This document shows positions 52,778 to 60,618 of a DNA stretch of 64,000 nucleotides, one piece after another (within the stretch, counting starts at the first letter, position 1; the number at the start of each line of letters is the position of its first letter). The DNA comes from Comamonas sp. (GTDB lineage: Bacteria > Pseudomonadota > Gammaproteobacteria > Burkholderiales > Burkholderiaceae_C). The translations under genes and the position numbers were made by a program. The notes beneath the pieces are model-generated. The model did not search any database, was not told the origin of the DNA, and saw only the letters and a list, made by a program, of their open reading frames with translations. Location of the stretch: positions 1-64,000 of the forward strand of contig JAITLR010000011.1 in the NCBI GenBank assembly GCA_031277805.1, in the 5' to 3' direction.

Positions 52778-53872
52778 TCATAGATCGAACTTGGCCTTGA
52801 GAAACTGCAGCAATTGCTTGCGCGCCAAACTGCGGGCCGTCTCGTCGCGGCCGCTGATATAGCCGACCTTCACGCAGTCACCCAGCGCCTTGCCACTTTG
52901 CACGCGTATCTGATAGCGGCTCTGGCGGTCTGGCTCGGCTCCTGCTGGAATCAGCGGCCTGCCGTTGAGCACCGGGAAGTCCTTGTCATTGAACTCGATG
53001 GTGCAGCCCGCCAGATAGGGACGCTCCGTCATCTCGCGCGGACTGTTGCTTTCCCAGTCATGGCCGGCCTTGGCGTAGACCACGGTACTCACGTCCGAGC
53101 CCGCCTCTCGCAGCCGCTTCTCCTGCTGGGCGCAGGCCACCAGATCATTGGAGGCATCTTCGCCAGCCCGAAAGCTCAGCAACGGGGCTCCCGTGGTCTG
53201 GCGCGTTGGCATCAGCGCATAACAAGGGCCGTAGAAATCGACATGCAAGGCAAACGCAGGCACATTGGGTGCCAATTTACTGCGAATGCGCTCGTCCATG
53301 CTCATCCTTGCAGCGATGCCGCCCTTGGAAAACCCCATGAGACCAATGCGCCGTGCATCGATCGCCGGGTGCCTGTTCAAGGCTTTGAGCGCAGCGTAGG
53401 CATCTGCCACCGCATCGAACTCTGAAGTACCCATGATCTTGAGCGTGTAGGGCATCTCTTCACTGATGCCCCGCGGCTTGAAGTTGTCCAGCACCAGTGC
53501 AGCAATGCCCTGGTCCACCAATGCCTGTGCAGCTTCGTTCTCGCGCCCCGGAATGGCCCCAGCGCCACCGGGCAATATGACCATGACCGGCACCGGATTC
53601 CTCTCACTCGCATTGGCCGGCAAAAGCAGCTTTCCCATGCCCATGGTGGCTTCGGCCTTGGTCGGCTGATTGAGCAACACATCGAGGTCATAAGGGCTGC
53701 TGGATTTGAAGCGGATCTCACCTTGCGTGTCGCTGTGCAGCACCGTGGGCGGCATCATGGGAATGACCTTGGGTAGGGGCGGCAAGGCATCGAACATGGG
53801 CTGAGCTCCGACCGAAGCACTGCACAAACACAGCGCCGCAGCGCTCAGGCCAGACCATTTCTTGGAGTTCAT
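52778..53872 (-). CDS. Exported dienelactone-hydrolase-like alpha/beta hydrolase
   Basis: This 364-residue protein has a signal peptide (KKWSGLSAAALCLCSASVGA) and an alpha/beta hydrolase domain. Its nucleophile elbow is GFSKGG (about residue 194), and it has an ILPGGAGAIPG loop near residue 99 likely forming the oxyanion hole and a late KAGHDWE segment supplying the His. The start at 53872 follows an AAGGAA site; the frame upstream to 53905 lacks one. It should act in the periplasm or outside on an ester or lactone. It is last in an operon with DUF1302 and DUF1329, so cleavage of a steroid ester or related lipid before uptake is a fair guess. Confidence 0.78.
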   Translation of the reverse strand: MNSKKWSGLSAAALCLCSASVGAQPMFDALPPLPKVIPMMPPTVLHSDTQGEIRFKSSSPYDLDVLLNQPTKAEATMGMGKLLLPANASERNPVPVMVILPGGAGAIPGRENEAAQALVDQGIAALVLDNFKPRGISEEMPYTLKIMGTSEFDAVADAYAALKALNRHPAIDARRIGLMGFSKGGIAARMSMDERIRSKLAPNVPAFALHVDFYGPCYALMPTRQTTGAPLLSFRAGEDASNDLVACAQQEKRLREAGSDVSTVVYAKAGHDWESNSPREMTERPYLAGCTIEFNDKDFPVLNGRPLIPAGAEPDRQSRYQIRVQSGKALGDCVKVGYISGRDETARSLARKQLLQFLKAKFDL

Positions 53873-53905
53873 GAATTGCATTTCCTTGACTTCCACCTCA
53901 GACAC

Positions 53906-53926
53906 AAAAGCCCGGAATGACCGGGC
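53906..53926 (-). terminator. Hairpin between the DUF1302 and hydrolase genes
   Basis: GCCCGG (53910-53915) pairs with CCGGGC (53921-53926), loop AATGA, followed on the minus strand by TTTTGTG. It may end or attenuate the DUF1329-DUF1302 transcript before the hydrolase. Confidence 0.55.
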
Positions 53927-53953
53927 CTTTGGGGTTGGATTTGTGCGCGAGAC

Positions 53954-55459
53954 CTAGAACGAATACTTTGCAGTCACAGACAGCTGGTCGCGGTCTGTCA
54001 GCATCCGGTTCTTCAGCGGATCGGCGGAAGGATTGCCCATGTAGTTGGCGTAAGTGACATTGATCGAGAGGTTGTTTTTACGAACAAAGGTCACGCCCAG
54101 GCTGAGACGGCTGTCGCCCTGGCCACCGCCAAAGGTACCCACCATCGAGCGACCAACGATCTGCGACTGGTAGCTGATGGGAACACTCATGTCCCAGCCT
54201 TCGAAGATACCGGGGTAGCCCAGCGTCAGGGTCGCCGCGCCCACCAGCGAGTTGCGGGTCTTGAAGTTGAGATCGTTGAGGCTACCCTCCTCCACACTCA
54301 TCACACGTGAGCCGGAGATTTCAGTCGCCAGGGACACATCATCGGCAAACGAGGTACGGCCGATATTGAAGATGCCGCCTACGTTGCCCTGCACCACATT
54401 GCCGCGCACCGGCGTGGCCAGATCGCCCATCAGCACGGGCGTGCCCTTGCGGTAGCTGGCTTCGCCGAAGGCCGAGAACATGCCGAAGGTCGTGCTGACC
54501 GTGGCGCCCAGCATCTTGATGCCGTCAAAGTACTTGATGTTGTAGCCCCCCAGAGCGTTCATCGCGACAGTGGGCGTGCGATCCTTGTAGTCTAGGTAGT
54601 ACAGGCCCAGTTCGGTTTCGCTCGTCAGACGGTAACGCGTACCGATACCCCACTGGCCGGACTTGCCGGGACGGATGTCGTCGCCCCGCGGCAGATAGCA
54701 GGCCGGGCCAGCCCTGTAACCACAGTTCGCGCCGGGGCCGATCAGGTTGCTGGTGCTGGTATACATGCCCACGGCCGGTAGCAGCGTCTCATGGAAGCCG
54801 AACTGATAGTGGGCCAGCAACGACAGCTTGGGGTTGACCTCCAGCGATGCCGATATCTGGTCTTCGGGCAGCAGGATTTCCTTGATTTCTGCACCGGGCG
54901 ATGCCGCCTTGGCCGCATCGCTGGGGCCCTGCGCACCGGCGATATTGGCGAAGAACATGGACTCGCCCCAGTTCATCACCTGCTTGCCCACGCGCACCGT
55001 GGCACGGGCATCTCCCATGTTGAAGCTCGTGTAGGCATAGGTGTCCAGCAGACGCGAGTAGCCGCCGCCATAGCGCTTGGCCGCCGAAGTGAACCGGTCG
55101 GCAGGGCCGCCCGTGCTGATCGGTCCCTGGTTGTCATTCCTCTGGTGGTACACATCGTCATAGAAGGTGCTGGCGTTCAGCACGAAGCCGCTATCGCCTT
55201 TGGACAACTTGCTCTCCCAGAGCGCGCCCAAACGGTTTGCCGTAAGAGAACCCTTTTTGAAGTTGTTATCGCCGTCAGATGCAATCACCGGGGAAGGATT
55301 GTTCAGACGAACACCCAGGCCATAGTTCAAGTTCAGACGCCAGTCGAACTTCAAGCCATCGCCAAGGTCAACCGTCTCCCCCGCGTGAACAGCACCCATG
55401 CCCAGGGACAGCAGCGCGGCCACTGCGATGGGGGTGAGTTTCTTCATATTGTTTTTCAT
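53954..55459 (-). CDS. DUF1302 family outer-membrane protein
   Basis: This 501-residue protein has a signal peptide (KKLTPIAVAALLSLGMGAVHAG) and a mature part rich in alternating beta strands with aromatic girdles. It ends in a C-terminal Phe (SVTAKYSF), the usual signal for outer-membrane barrel insertion. A KFDWRLNLNYGLGVR start and repeated glycine-aromatic strands fit DUF1302. Homologues commonly pair with DUF1329 genes and occur with RND permeases in strains that degrade steroids or other hydrophobic compounds. It probably forms a barrel through which such compounds pass, but its substrate is unknown. It lies 23 bases after DUF1329. Confidence 0.87.
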   Translation of the reverse strand: MKNNMKKLTPIAVAALLSLGMGAVHAGETVDLGDGLKFDWRLNLNYGLGVRLNNPSPVIASDGDNNFKKGSLTANRLGALWESKLSKGDSGFVLNASTFYDDVYHQRNDNQGPISTGGPADRFTSAAKRYGGGYSRLLDTYAYTSFNMGDARATVRVGKQVMNWGESMFFANIAGAQGPSDAAKAASPGAEIKEILLPEDQISASLEVNPKLSLLAHYQFGFHETLLPAVGMYTSTSNLIGPGANCGYRAGPACYLPRGDDIRPGKSGQWGIGTRYRLTSETELGLYYLDYKDRTPTVAMNALGGYNIKYFDGIKMLGATVSTTFGMFSAFGEASYRKGTPVLMGDLATPVRGNVVQGNVGGIFNIGRTSFADDVSLATEISGSRVMSVEEGSLNDLNFKTRNSLVGAATLTLGYPGIFEGWDMSVPISYQSQIVGRSMVGTFGGGQGDSRLSLGVTFVRKNNLSINVTYANYMGNPSADPLKNRMLTDRDQLSVTAKYSF

Positions 55460-55482
55460 GATGAGTCGCTCGTTGATAAAAC

Positions 55483-56859
55483 TTAGTTGCCGGCGTTGCG
55501 AGCGGCTTCAGGCGTGAACATGGCGGGCGTCAACCCACCGCGGTTCAGGACCGGGCCCTTTGGGCGCTCCTGGAACAAGGTGTAGGCCAGGTAAGAGCCA
55601 GCATTGAGGTCGTGGTAGAACGAAGTACCGGCGTGCCAGGCATTGAGGTCATACGAGTAGTACATATTGACTGCGGCGTGCTGCCACAGTTGGCCGCGCG
55701 CGTCGTACATGTCGCTGAGCACGGCCTGGCCGGTGTCCTCATCGGCATACATCACCCGCTTGCCGTAGACATGGCGATAGCCCTCCTTGAGCGTGCCCTC
55801 GATCACCCACACCCGGCGCAGCTCATAGCGCAGGAACTCGGGATTCGGGTGCTGGGGCGTGAGCAGGTCTTTGTACTTGATCGTCGGCTGAGCCAGGCGC
55901 AGGGCATTGGCGGGGATGTACACCTCCTTCTTGCCCAGCAGCTTCCAGTTGTAGCGCTCGGGCGAGCCGTTGAACAGGCGATCGGAATCGATGGTGAGCT
56001 TGCCGCCGGTACCGGGCAGGGGCTGGTCGAAGCCGAACTCGGGTAGCTGGCGCACACGGCGCGTGCCGGGGTCGTAGTTCCAGGCCAGGCGCTTGTTGCT
56101 GTAATCAATAGGGTCCGACGAGATGGTCACGCCACCCTTTTCGCGCTCCGGCAACTGGACCTTGGTGATGGTGTAGACCGACACGCCTTCCAGCGGCTTG
56201 CCGACCTCGGCAGGGTTGTTTGGCGGCACGAGGTAGCGCAGCTCGTTGCGCCCGAAGGTGATGGAGCCATCGGACAGCACATTGGCCGAGTCAGCAATGT
56301 TCTCCTCGGTATAGGCCCGCGTCGGCAGGATAGTGTTCCACAGCGCCTCGATGCCGTTCTTGGGCAACGGGAAGCTGATGGCGCCCCCCAGGCTCTTGAC
56401 GCCCATGCCGTCGCTGATCACCTCGGCCGTGGTCGCATTCTTCTTGATGGTTGCGCACACTTCATCGCTGTAGCGGAAGTCGCGGTGCCCCGGATAGACG
56501 GGCATCTGCATCGTTTTGGGGTACTTCTGGAACAGGGCCTTCTGACCCGGTGTGAGCTTGTCGGCGTACTGATCGATATTGGCCGCCGTGATGACGAACA
56601 GCGGCTTCTCGTTGGCATAGATATCCACCGGGTGCTTGCCGCTGTGCGGCGTATGGGCCACGCCCGGAGGCGCGCCCAGCCACTTGCCGGTGAATTCGGG
56701 GATGGTTCCCTCCTTGTTGCCGGCCTTGATCGCGCCAACACAAGTCAAATCCTTGCCCAACCGCTCTGCCTCGCTTGCGGGCACTTTGGCCCATACCGAC
56801 GTTGCGAGCATCAAACCCACTGCCACCGCAAGTGGAGTCTTGGCCGTCACAAACTTCAT
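55483..56859 (-). CDS. DUF1329 family exported protein (LolA-like)
   Basis: This 458-residue protein has a signal peptide (TAKTPLAVAVGLMLATSVWA) and matches DUF1329 throughout: the GKDLTCVGAIKAGNKEGTIP opening, a YDPGTRRVRQLPEFGFD block, an RVWVIEGTLKEGYRHVYGKR block and an EDTGQAVLSDMYDARGQLW block. The family is classed with the LolA/LolB-like folds, which bind lipid in an open half-barrel. A periplasmic carrier that hands hydrophobic molecules between membranes is therefore plausible. AGGAG precedes the start. It heads an operon with DUF1302 and the hydrolase, and a candidate regulon box lies 125 bases upstream. Confidence 0.88.
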   Translation of the reverse strand: MKFVTAKTPLAVAVGLMLATSVWAKVPASEAERLGKDLTCVGAIKAGNKEGTIPEFTGKWLGAPPGVAHTPHSGKHPVDIYANEKPLFVITAANIDQYADKLTPGQKALFQKYPKTMQMPVYPGHRDFRYSDEVCATIKKNATTAEVISDGMGVKSLGGAISFPLPKNGIEALWNTILPTRAYTEENIADSANVLSDGSITFGRNELRYLVPPNNPAEVGKPLEGVSVYTITKVQLPEREKGGVTISSDPIDYSNKRLAWNYDPGTRRVRQLPEFGFDQPLPGTGGKLTIDSDRLFNGSPERYNWKLLGKKEVYIPANALRLAQPTIKYKDLLTPQHPNPEFLRYELRRVWVIEGTLKEGYRHVYGKRVMYADEDTGQAVLSDMYDARGQLWQHAAVNMYYSYDLNAWHAGTSFYHDLNAGSYLAYTLFQERPKGPVLNRGGLTPAMFTPEAARNAGN

Positions 56860-56984
56860 CTCTGTCTCCTAGGTTCTAGAACTTATTTGTGGAACTGATA
56901 CAAACGAGGCGACACCTCGCATTACCTGCATTTAGTTGCGCCATAAGTTGGCAATCGCATGGTGCGACCAGACAAGTTTTTCCC

Positions 56985-57002
56985 CATCGTCTGAGAAGAC
57001 TA
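56985..57002 (-). promoter_or_regulatory. Candidate steroid-regulon box, DUF1329 operon
   Basis: On the minus strand TAGTCT-TCTC-AGACGATG matches the tesA2 box (TAGTCT-GATC-GGACGATG) at 13 of the 14 non-spacer positions, with the stronger half facing the DUF1329 gene 125 bases away. Confidence 0.5.
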
Positions 57003-57040
57003 CTGACAGACCCTAGCCTCTCCACCCCACCATCCGTTCC

Positions 57041-57079
57041 CAATGAAAAACCCGCCGGTGCTTTCACACTGACGGGTTT
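57041..57079 (-). terminator. Terminator of the small gene at 57080-57316
   Basis: AAACCCGCCGGTG (57048 on) pairs with CACTGACGGGTTT across a 6-base loop with two weak pairs, followed on the minus strand by TTTTTCATTG. It starts directly at the stop codon of the small open frame on its right, which supports that this frame was or is a gene. Confidence 0.75.
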
Positions 57080-57316
57080 TCACAGGTCAAAAGAGACGTG
57101 GATTTTTCGCAGCGATCTCCTGCCTGATCCGGGTATCCAACGACAGCCGGCAAGATGCTCGCACTCCTCGCGCACGGAAGCCCGGAGCATCTTTTCGGCA
57201 GGGTTGCGGAGCAACGGCACGTCACGCACCACGACCTTGTTAGTGCCCTGGGTTGGATGTTCGTTGAAGAACGAATCGCTCGGGATCGCAGCCGGAACGG
57301 TAGCGCCTGCGACCAT
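57080..57316 (-). CDS. Small hypothetical or remnant gene (78 residues)
   Basis: A GGAGGTGATG site lies upstream of the ATG, and a terminator begins at the stop codon. The product reads VPAAIPSDSFFNEHPTQGTN, then KVVVRDVPLLRNPAEKMLRA, and ends with a basic stretch. The middle has good protein character, the ends less so. No family is recognised. It may be the left-over 3' part of a larger gene or a genuine small protein. The 250 bases upstream are AT-rich repeat-like sequence with no further coding signal. Confidence 0.4.
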   Translation of the reverse strand: MVAGATVPAAIPSDSFFNEHPTQGTNKVVVRDVPLLRNPAEKMLRASVREECEHLAGCRWIPGSGRRSLRKIHVSFDL

Positions 57317-57424
57317 GCCTGCATCACCTCCATTGAGGTTTCAGCCATCGCAGCAGATACATCCAAAGGAACTACCGCCGCACCGATGACAGCGTCTTGC
57401 GCAAGGAGGCGGCGATATGGGATA

Positions 57425-57550
57425 TCGCTTCAAATAAGATAGCTTTCAGCGCCTTCAATACAGCAATTTCAAAGATATTCCCATTTGAATTGCTTCCGCA
57501 CAAAGCGCTGACAGCTCTTAAAACGATAGCTTTATTTTCTATAAGCAGCA
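57425..57550. repeat. Cluster of AGCTAT-type elements
   Basis: AAGATAGCTTTCAGCGCC (57437 on), AAAGCGCTGACAGCTC (57502 on) and ACGATAGCTTTATTT (57523 on) are related blocks with GATAGCTTT and GCGC-type cores in both orientations. The stretch is AT-rich between GC-rich genes. It is the densest cluster of these elements in the window. Confidence 0.45.
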
Positions 57551-57581
57551 CCGAGGGTCCAGGTGCTGCGAGCAGCTCGGA

Positions 57582-58562
57582 TCAATCGTCTCCGGCCACC
57601 TGCAGCACCAGCTTTCTTTTCGCGCGGCCGCTTTGCAGCAGGTCGTGCGCGGCTGCCACCTGCGCCAGCGGCATGGTCTCGGTGCGGGGCGGCCGTACCT
57701 TTCCGTCCGCCAGCAGCGCAGCGATCTTGCCGAGATTACCGCCACTGGGCATCTTGCTATAGGTCACCGCGGTGCGCAGCCCACGGCTGGCGGCAGCCGC
57801 ATGGTCGGGGCCTGCATCGCCTTCCACCAGCGTCAGGATCGCCACCAGCATGCCACCGGGGCTCAGCAGGTCCAGCGCGCCGGGCAGGCTGCTGCTGCCT
57901 ACGCAGTCGAGCACCAGGTCCACGCCCCCGGGCGACCAGGCCTGCACGGCCTGGCCTATATCCTGTGCGCGATAGTCAATGGCCTGGGCGCAGCCCAGCA
58001 ACTTCAGGTAGTCGAGGTTGTCTGCCCCGCAGGTCGCGATGACCTCGGCGCCGGCCGCCTTCGCAAACTGGATCGCGAACATGCCCACGGCACCGGCGCC
58101 GCCATGGACCAGCACCTTCTGGCCTTTTTTCAGGGCGCCGTCGTCGAACAACCCGGCCCAGGCAGCCAGTGCCGGCGTGGGCACGGCTGCCGCCTCGGTA
58201 AAGCCCAGGCCCGCAGGCATGGGCACCACCGAGTCGTGCCGCACGCAGGCATATTCGGCATAGCTGCCCCACTTGCCCGCGCCCACATCGCTTTGCGCGA
58301 ACACCTTCATGCCCACGGCAAAGCCCTCCACGCCCTCGCCCACCGCCTCCACCACACCCGCCAGGTCAAAGCCCAGCACGAAGGGAAAGCGATAGCTGAG
58401 GAACTGCGCCAGGTTGCCCTGGCGGCACTTCCAGTCCGCCGGGTTCACCCCGGCGCTGTGAACCTTCACCAGCACCTCGCCGGGACCCGGCAGCGGCTTC
58501 TCTAGCGTGGATAGCTGCAACACTTCCGATCCGCCTACGCGGTCTATCACCACAGCACGCAT
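57582..58562 (-). CDS. MDR-type NADP-dependent (quinone oxidoreductase-like) reductase
   Basis: This 326-residue protein is a zinc-free medium-chain reductase: GroES-like N-terminus (HSAGVNPADWKCRQG, GFDLAGVVEAVG), the AGAVGMFAIQFAKAAGAEVI nucleotide loop (about residues 152-171) and a C-terminal GKVRPPRTETMPLAQVAAAHDLLQSG block. It should reduce an activated double bond or quinone with NADPH. The start follows AAGGAG. It is the last gene of a four-gene operon (two Dabb-like proteins, SDR, MDR), 41 bases after the SDR. Substrate unknown. Confidence 0.88.
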   Translation of the reverse strand: MRAVVIDRVGGSEVLQLSTLEKPLPGPGEVLVKVHSAGVNPADWKCRQGNLAQFLSYRFPFVLGFDLAGVVEAVGEGVEGFAVGMKVFAQSDVGAGKWGSYAEYACVRHDSVVPMPAGLGFTEAAAVPTPALAAWAGLFDDGALKKGQKVLVHGGAGAVGMFAIQFAKAAGAEVIATCGADNLDYLKLLGCAQAIDYRAQDIGQAVQAWSPGGVDLVLDCVGSSSLPGALDLLSPGGMLVAILTLVEGDAGPDHAAAASRGLRTAVTYSKMPSGGNLGKIAALLADGKVRPPRTETMPLAQVAAAHDLLQSGRAKRKLVLQVAGDD

Positions 58563-58603
58563 CAGTAATCTCCTTGGGATCTCTCGTTGGAAAAAATCAC
58601 GAC

Positions 58604-59473
58604 TCACCAGCCCTCGGCATCGATCTCGGGATGTGCCCAGGCCGGAATCTGCGGCGCGGGCAGCCGCTCGCGGCCGTCCAGTGTGTAGACCGGCAACTGG
58701 TGCACCATCGGGAAATGCAGGCTGTGCGTGACCAGGCCGGTGCGCTCGCGCGCCGGCAGGCGGCACAGCGCCAGCGCCGTCTCGACCAGGTACTCCACGG
58801 GCTCCGTCGGGTAGTCCTCAGGGATGTAGCGTCCGCCGCCCGGCGTGCGGATCGCGGTGCTCGGGCCCACCGAATTGACGGCGATGTTGTCGGCCTCCAG
58901 CTCGGCGGCCAGGCCCTGGGTGAAGCGGTTGATCGCCGCCTTGGCGGCCGCATACACGGTGACGCCGCCCAGGCGGTCGAAATCGTTGGCCGGGCGCGGC
59001 GGCAGGGCCGTGACCGAACCCAGGTTCAGGATCCAGCCCGCGCCACGCGCACGCATCAGCGCAATGGCCGCCTGGCTGAGCACGAAGGGCACGCGCAGGT
59101 AATGCTCCAGCGTGCGCTCGTACATGGCCAGCGGCATGTGCTCGACGGTGCTGTACTCGGCATAGCCGGCATTGTTGACCAGGATGTCCAGACCACCGGC
59201 CGCAGCGGCGGCGCGCGCGACCAGGCTGTCGCGCTCGGCGGGCACCTCCAGGTCGGCCGCCAGCGCGATCGCCCTGCCACCGGCCTGGGTGATCAGTTCT
59301 ACCGTTTCCTGCAGCGAGCCCTGCAGGCCCGTTGCCGGCTGCAGCGTGCGGGCACTCACGACCACGGTGGCGCCTTCCGCGGCAAAGCGCTGAGCAATGG
59401 CGCGGCCTATGCCGCGACTGGCCCCGGTGACCAGGGCAATCTTGCCGTTCAGGGAAGAAGGTTTCGGGCTCAT
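58604..59473 (-). CDS. Short-chain dehydrogenase/reductase
   Basis: This 289-residue SDR has the TGASRGIG cofactor motif (about residues 17-24), the NNAG motif, a catalytic Ser in LGSVTAL, and the Y-x-x-x-K pair in VYAAAKAAINR. It has a long C-terminal extension (about residues 235-289) with PVEYLVETALALCRLPARERTG, seen in SDRs of fatty-acid and hydrophobe catabolism. An in-frame 5' extension to 59977 lies over the next gene in another frame and is not real. The start has a GAGGAG site and overlaps the Dabb gene's stop by four bases. Confidence 0.88.
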   Translation of the reverse strand: MSPKPSSLNGKIALVTGASRGIGRAIAQRFAAEGATVVVSARTLQPATGLQGSLQETVELITQAGGRAIALAADLEVPAERDSLVARAAAAAGGLDILVNNAGYAEYSTVEHMPLAMYERTLEHYLRVPFVLSQAAIALMRARGAGWILNLGSVTALPPRPANDFDRLGGVTVYAAAKAAINRFTQGLAAELEADNIAVNSVGPSTAIRTPGGGRYIPEDYPTEPVEYLVETALALCRLPARERTGLVTHSLHFPMVHQLPVYTLDGRERLPAPQIPAWAHPEIDAEGW

Positions 59474-60141
59474 GCAAGCTCCTCGGTTTGGTGGGTCAAC
59501 AGGCTGGTCTCGAAGGGACAGAAGGCATGCGAGATCGCATCCACCGTCCACTCTGGAAACTCGGGGTCGAACCAGCGGTCCACCCAGCCCCAGTGATAGG
59601 GATGCGCCAGGTACTCGCCCTGGAGATCCTCGACGCTGGCGAACTCCTGCTGCCAGACGTGGGTCCAGCCACCTCCAGCACCATTTCCGGCAACATTTCC
59701 AGCGCCATCCGGGCAGACCCGGCTCAGCTGCCAGTTGCGGATGCCGAGGATGTAGGCCGGCATGCGCAGCAGATCCTGCTCCAGCGCGGCCACCTGGGCC
59801 GGGTCGCGGCCTTCGCGCACGCGCAGCATCAGCGTGCGCCAGGTGCCATCCCGCAACCCGGGTGCACGCTGGCCACCGCCCACGCGCCGGTAGGCCACAC
59901 GGTCCACACGAGCCACGCCGGGCAGCTGCGCCAGACAAGCCTCGGCCCGCCCCCTGGCATCGGCGCTGCCAAAGCACAGGTCCACGGTCAGATCGCCGCA
60001 GCCCCAGCTGCCGGCCAGGTTGCGGCCCACGTTGGAGAAGACGAGATCGGGCAGGTCCTGGAGGCGGTGCTGCAACGCAGCTTCCACGGCCTCCGGCGCG
60101 GCTCCGGCTTCGAGATAGATCTGAGCGGTCTCATTCCACAT
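59470..60141 (-). CDS. Dabb-type (stress-responsive A/B barrel) protein, tandem form
   Basis: This 223-residue protein contains a C-terminal dimeric alpha/beta barrel segment (GWTHVWQQEFASVEDLQGEY, then HPYHWGWVDRWFDPEFPEW), the pattern of Dabb-domain proteins. The first half (LPDLVFSNVGRNLAGSWG, AQLPGVARVDRVAYR) may be a second, divergent barrel. Such barrels carry out isomerisation, cyclisation or bind hydrophobic substrates. It overlaps the SDR gene by four bases and the preceding gene by eleven. Confidence 0.75.
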   Translation of the reverse strand: MWNETAQIYLEAGAAPEAVEAALQHRLQDLPDLVFSNVGRNLAGSWGCGDLTVDLCFGSADARGRAEACLAQLPGVARVDRVAYRRVGGGQRAPGLRDGTWRTLMLRVREGRDPAQVAALEQDLLRMPAYILGIRNWQLSRVCPDGAGNVAGNGAGGGWTHVWQQEFASVEDLQGEYLAHPYHWGWVDRWFDPEFPEWTVDAISHAFCPFETSLLTHQTEELA

Positions 60142-60475
60142 GGTGTGCGGCCTCCGGTGTCAGCAAGGGTTGATCGGCCTGGCCCAGCACGTGGCGGGCA
60201 CGGCGCTCGCACCAGCCATCGACGGTGTTCCAGAACTCCACCACTTCGGCGCCGGCTCCCAGGCGCATGCCGAAGTAGCCCCACACGTCGGGCACCTGCC
60301 ACAGCAGCCAGAGCCGGTTGGGCTGGCCTTCAATCGCCACCGGCGGCGACACCCAGCGCTGCTGCAGCGTCAGGCCGCGCGCGCCGGCCTTGGGTAGATA
60401 GCGCTCGTCGAGCAAGGCCAGCACGTCGGGAATGCGTTCCGGCGCTATCAGTATTTCGTCCAGAATCTGGATCAT
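60131..60475 (-). CDS. Small alpha/beta-barrel-like protein (NIPSNAP/EthD-type)
   Basis: This 114-residue protein starts IQILDEILIAPERIPDVLALLDERYLP and has LTLQQRWVSPP, WLLWQVPDVWGYFGMR and EVVEFWNTVD blocks. The alternation of strands and helices fits a single ferredoxin-like barrel unit as in NIPSNAP or EthD proteins, but I see no exact signature. It is the first gene of the operon; its stop overlaps the start of the Dabb gene. The divergent AraC regulator lies 143 bases away. Confidence 0.65.
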   Translation of the reverse strand: MIQILDEILIAPERIPDVLALLDERYLPKAGARGLTLQQRWVSPPVAIEGQPNRLWLLWQVPDVWGYFGMRLGAGAEVVEFWNTVDGWCERRARHVLGQADQPLLTPEAAHHVE

Positions 60476-60618
60476 GGTTTGTTTGTGCTCCTCATATCAA
60501 TTCTTGGTTCCGCCGCGACTGCAAGCCCGGCGTGCCATGATTGAGCCATGGCGATGGCGACGGCACCGTCACCCCGCCGATCACACAGCACTACCGAAAC
60601 GATCACCCGGCGAAATTG

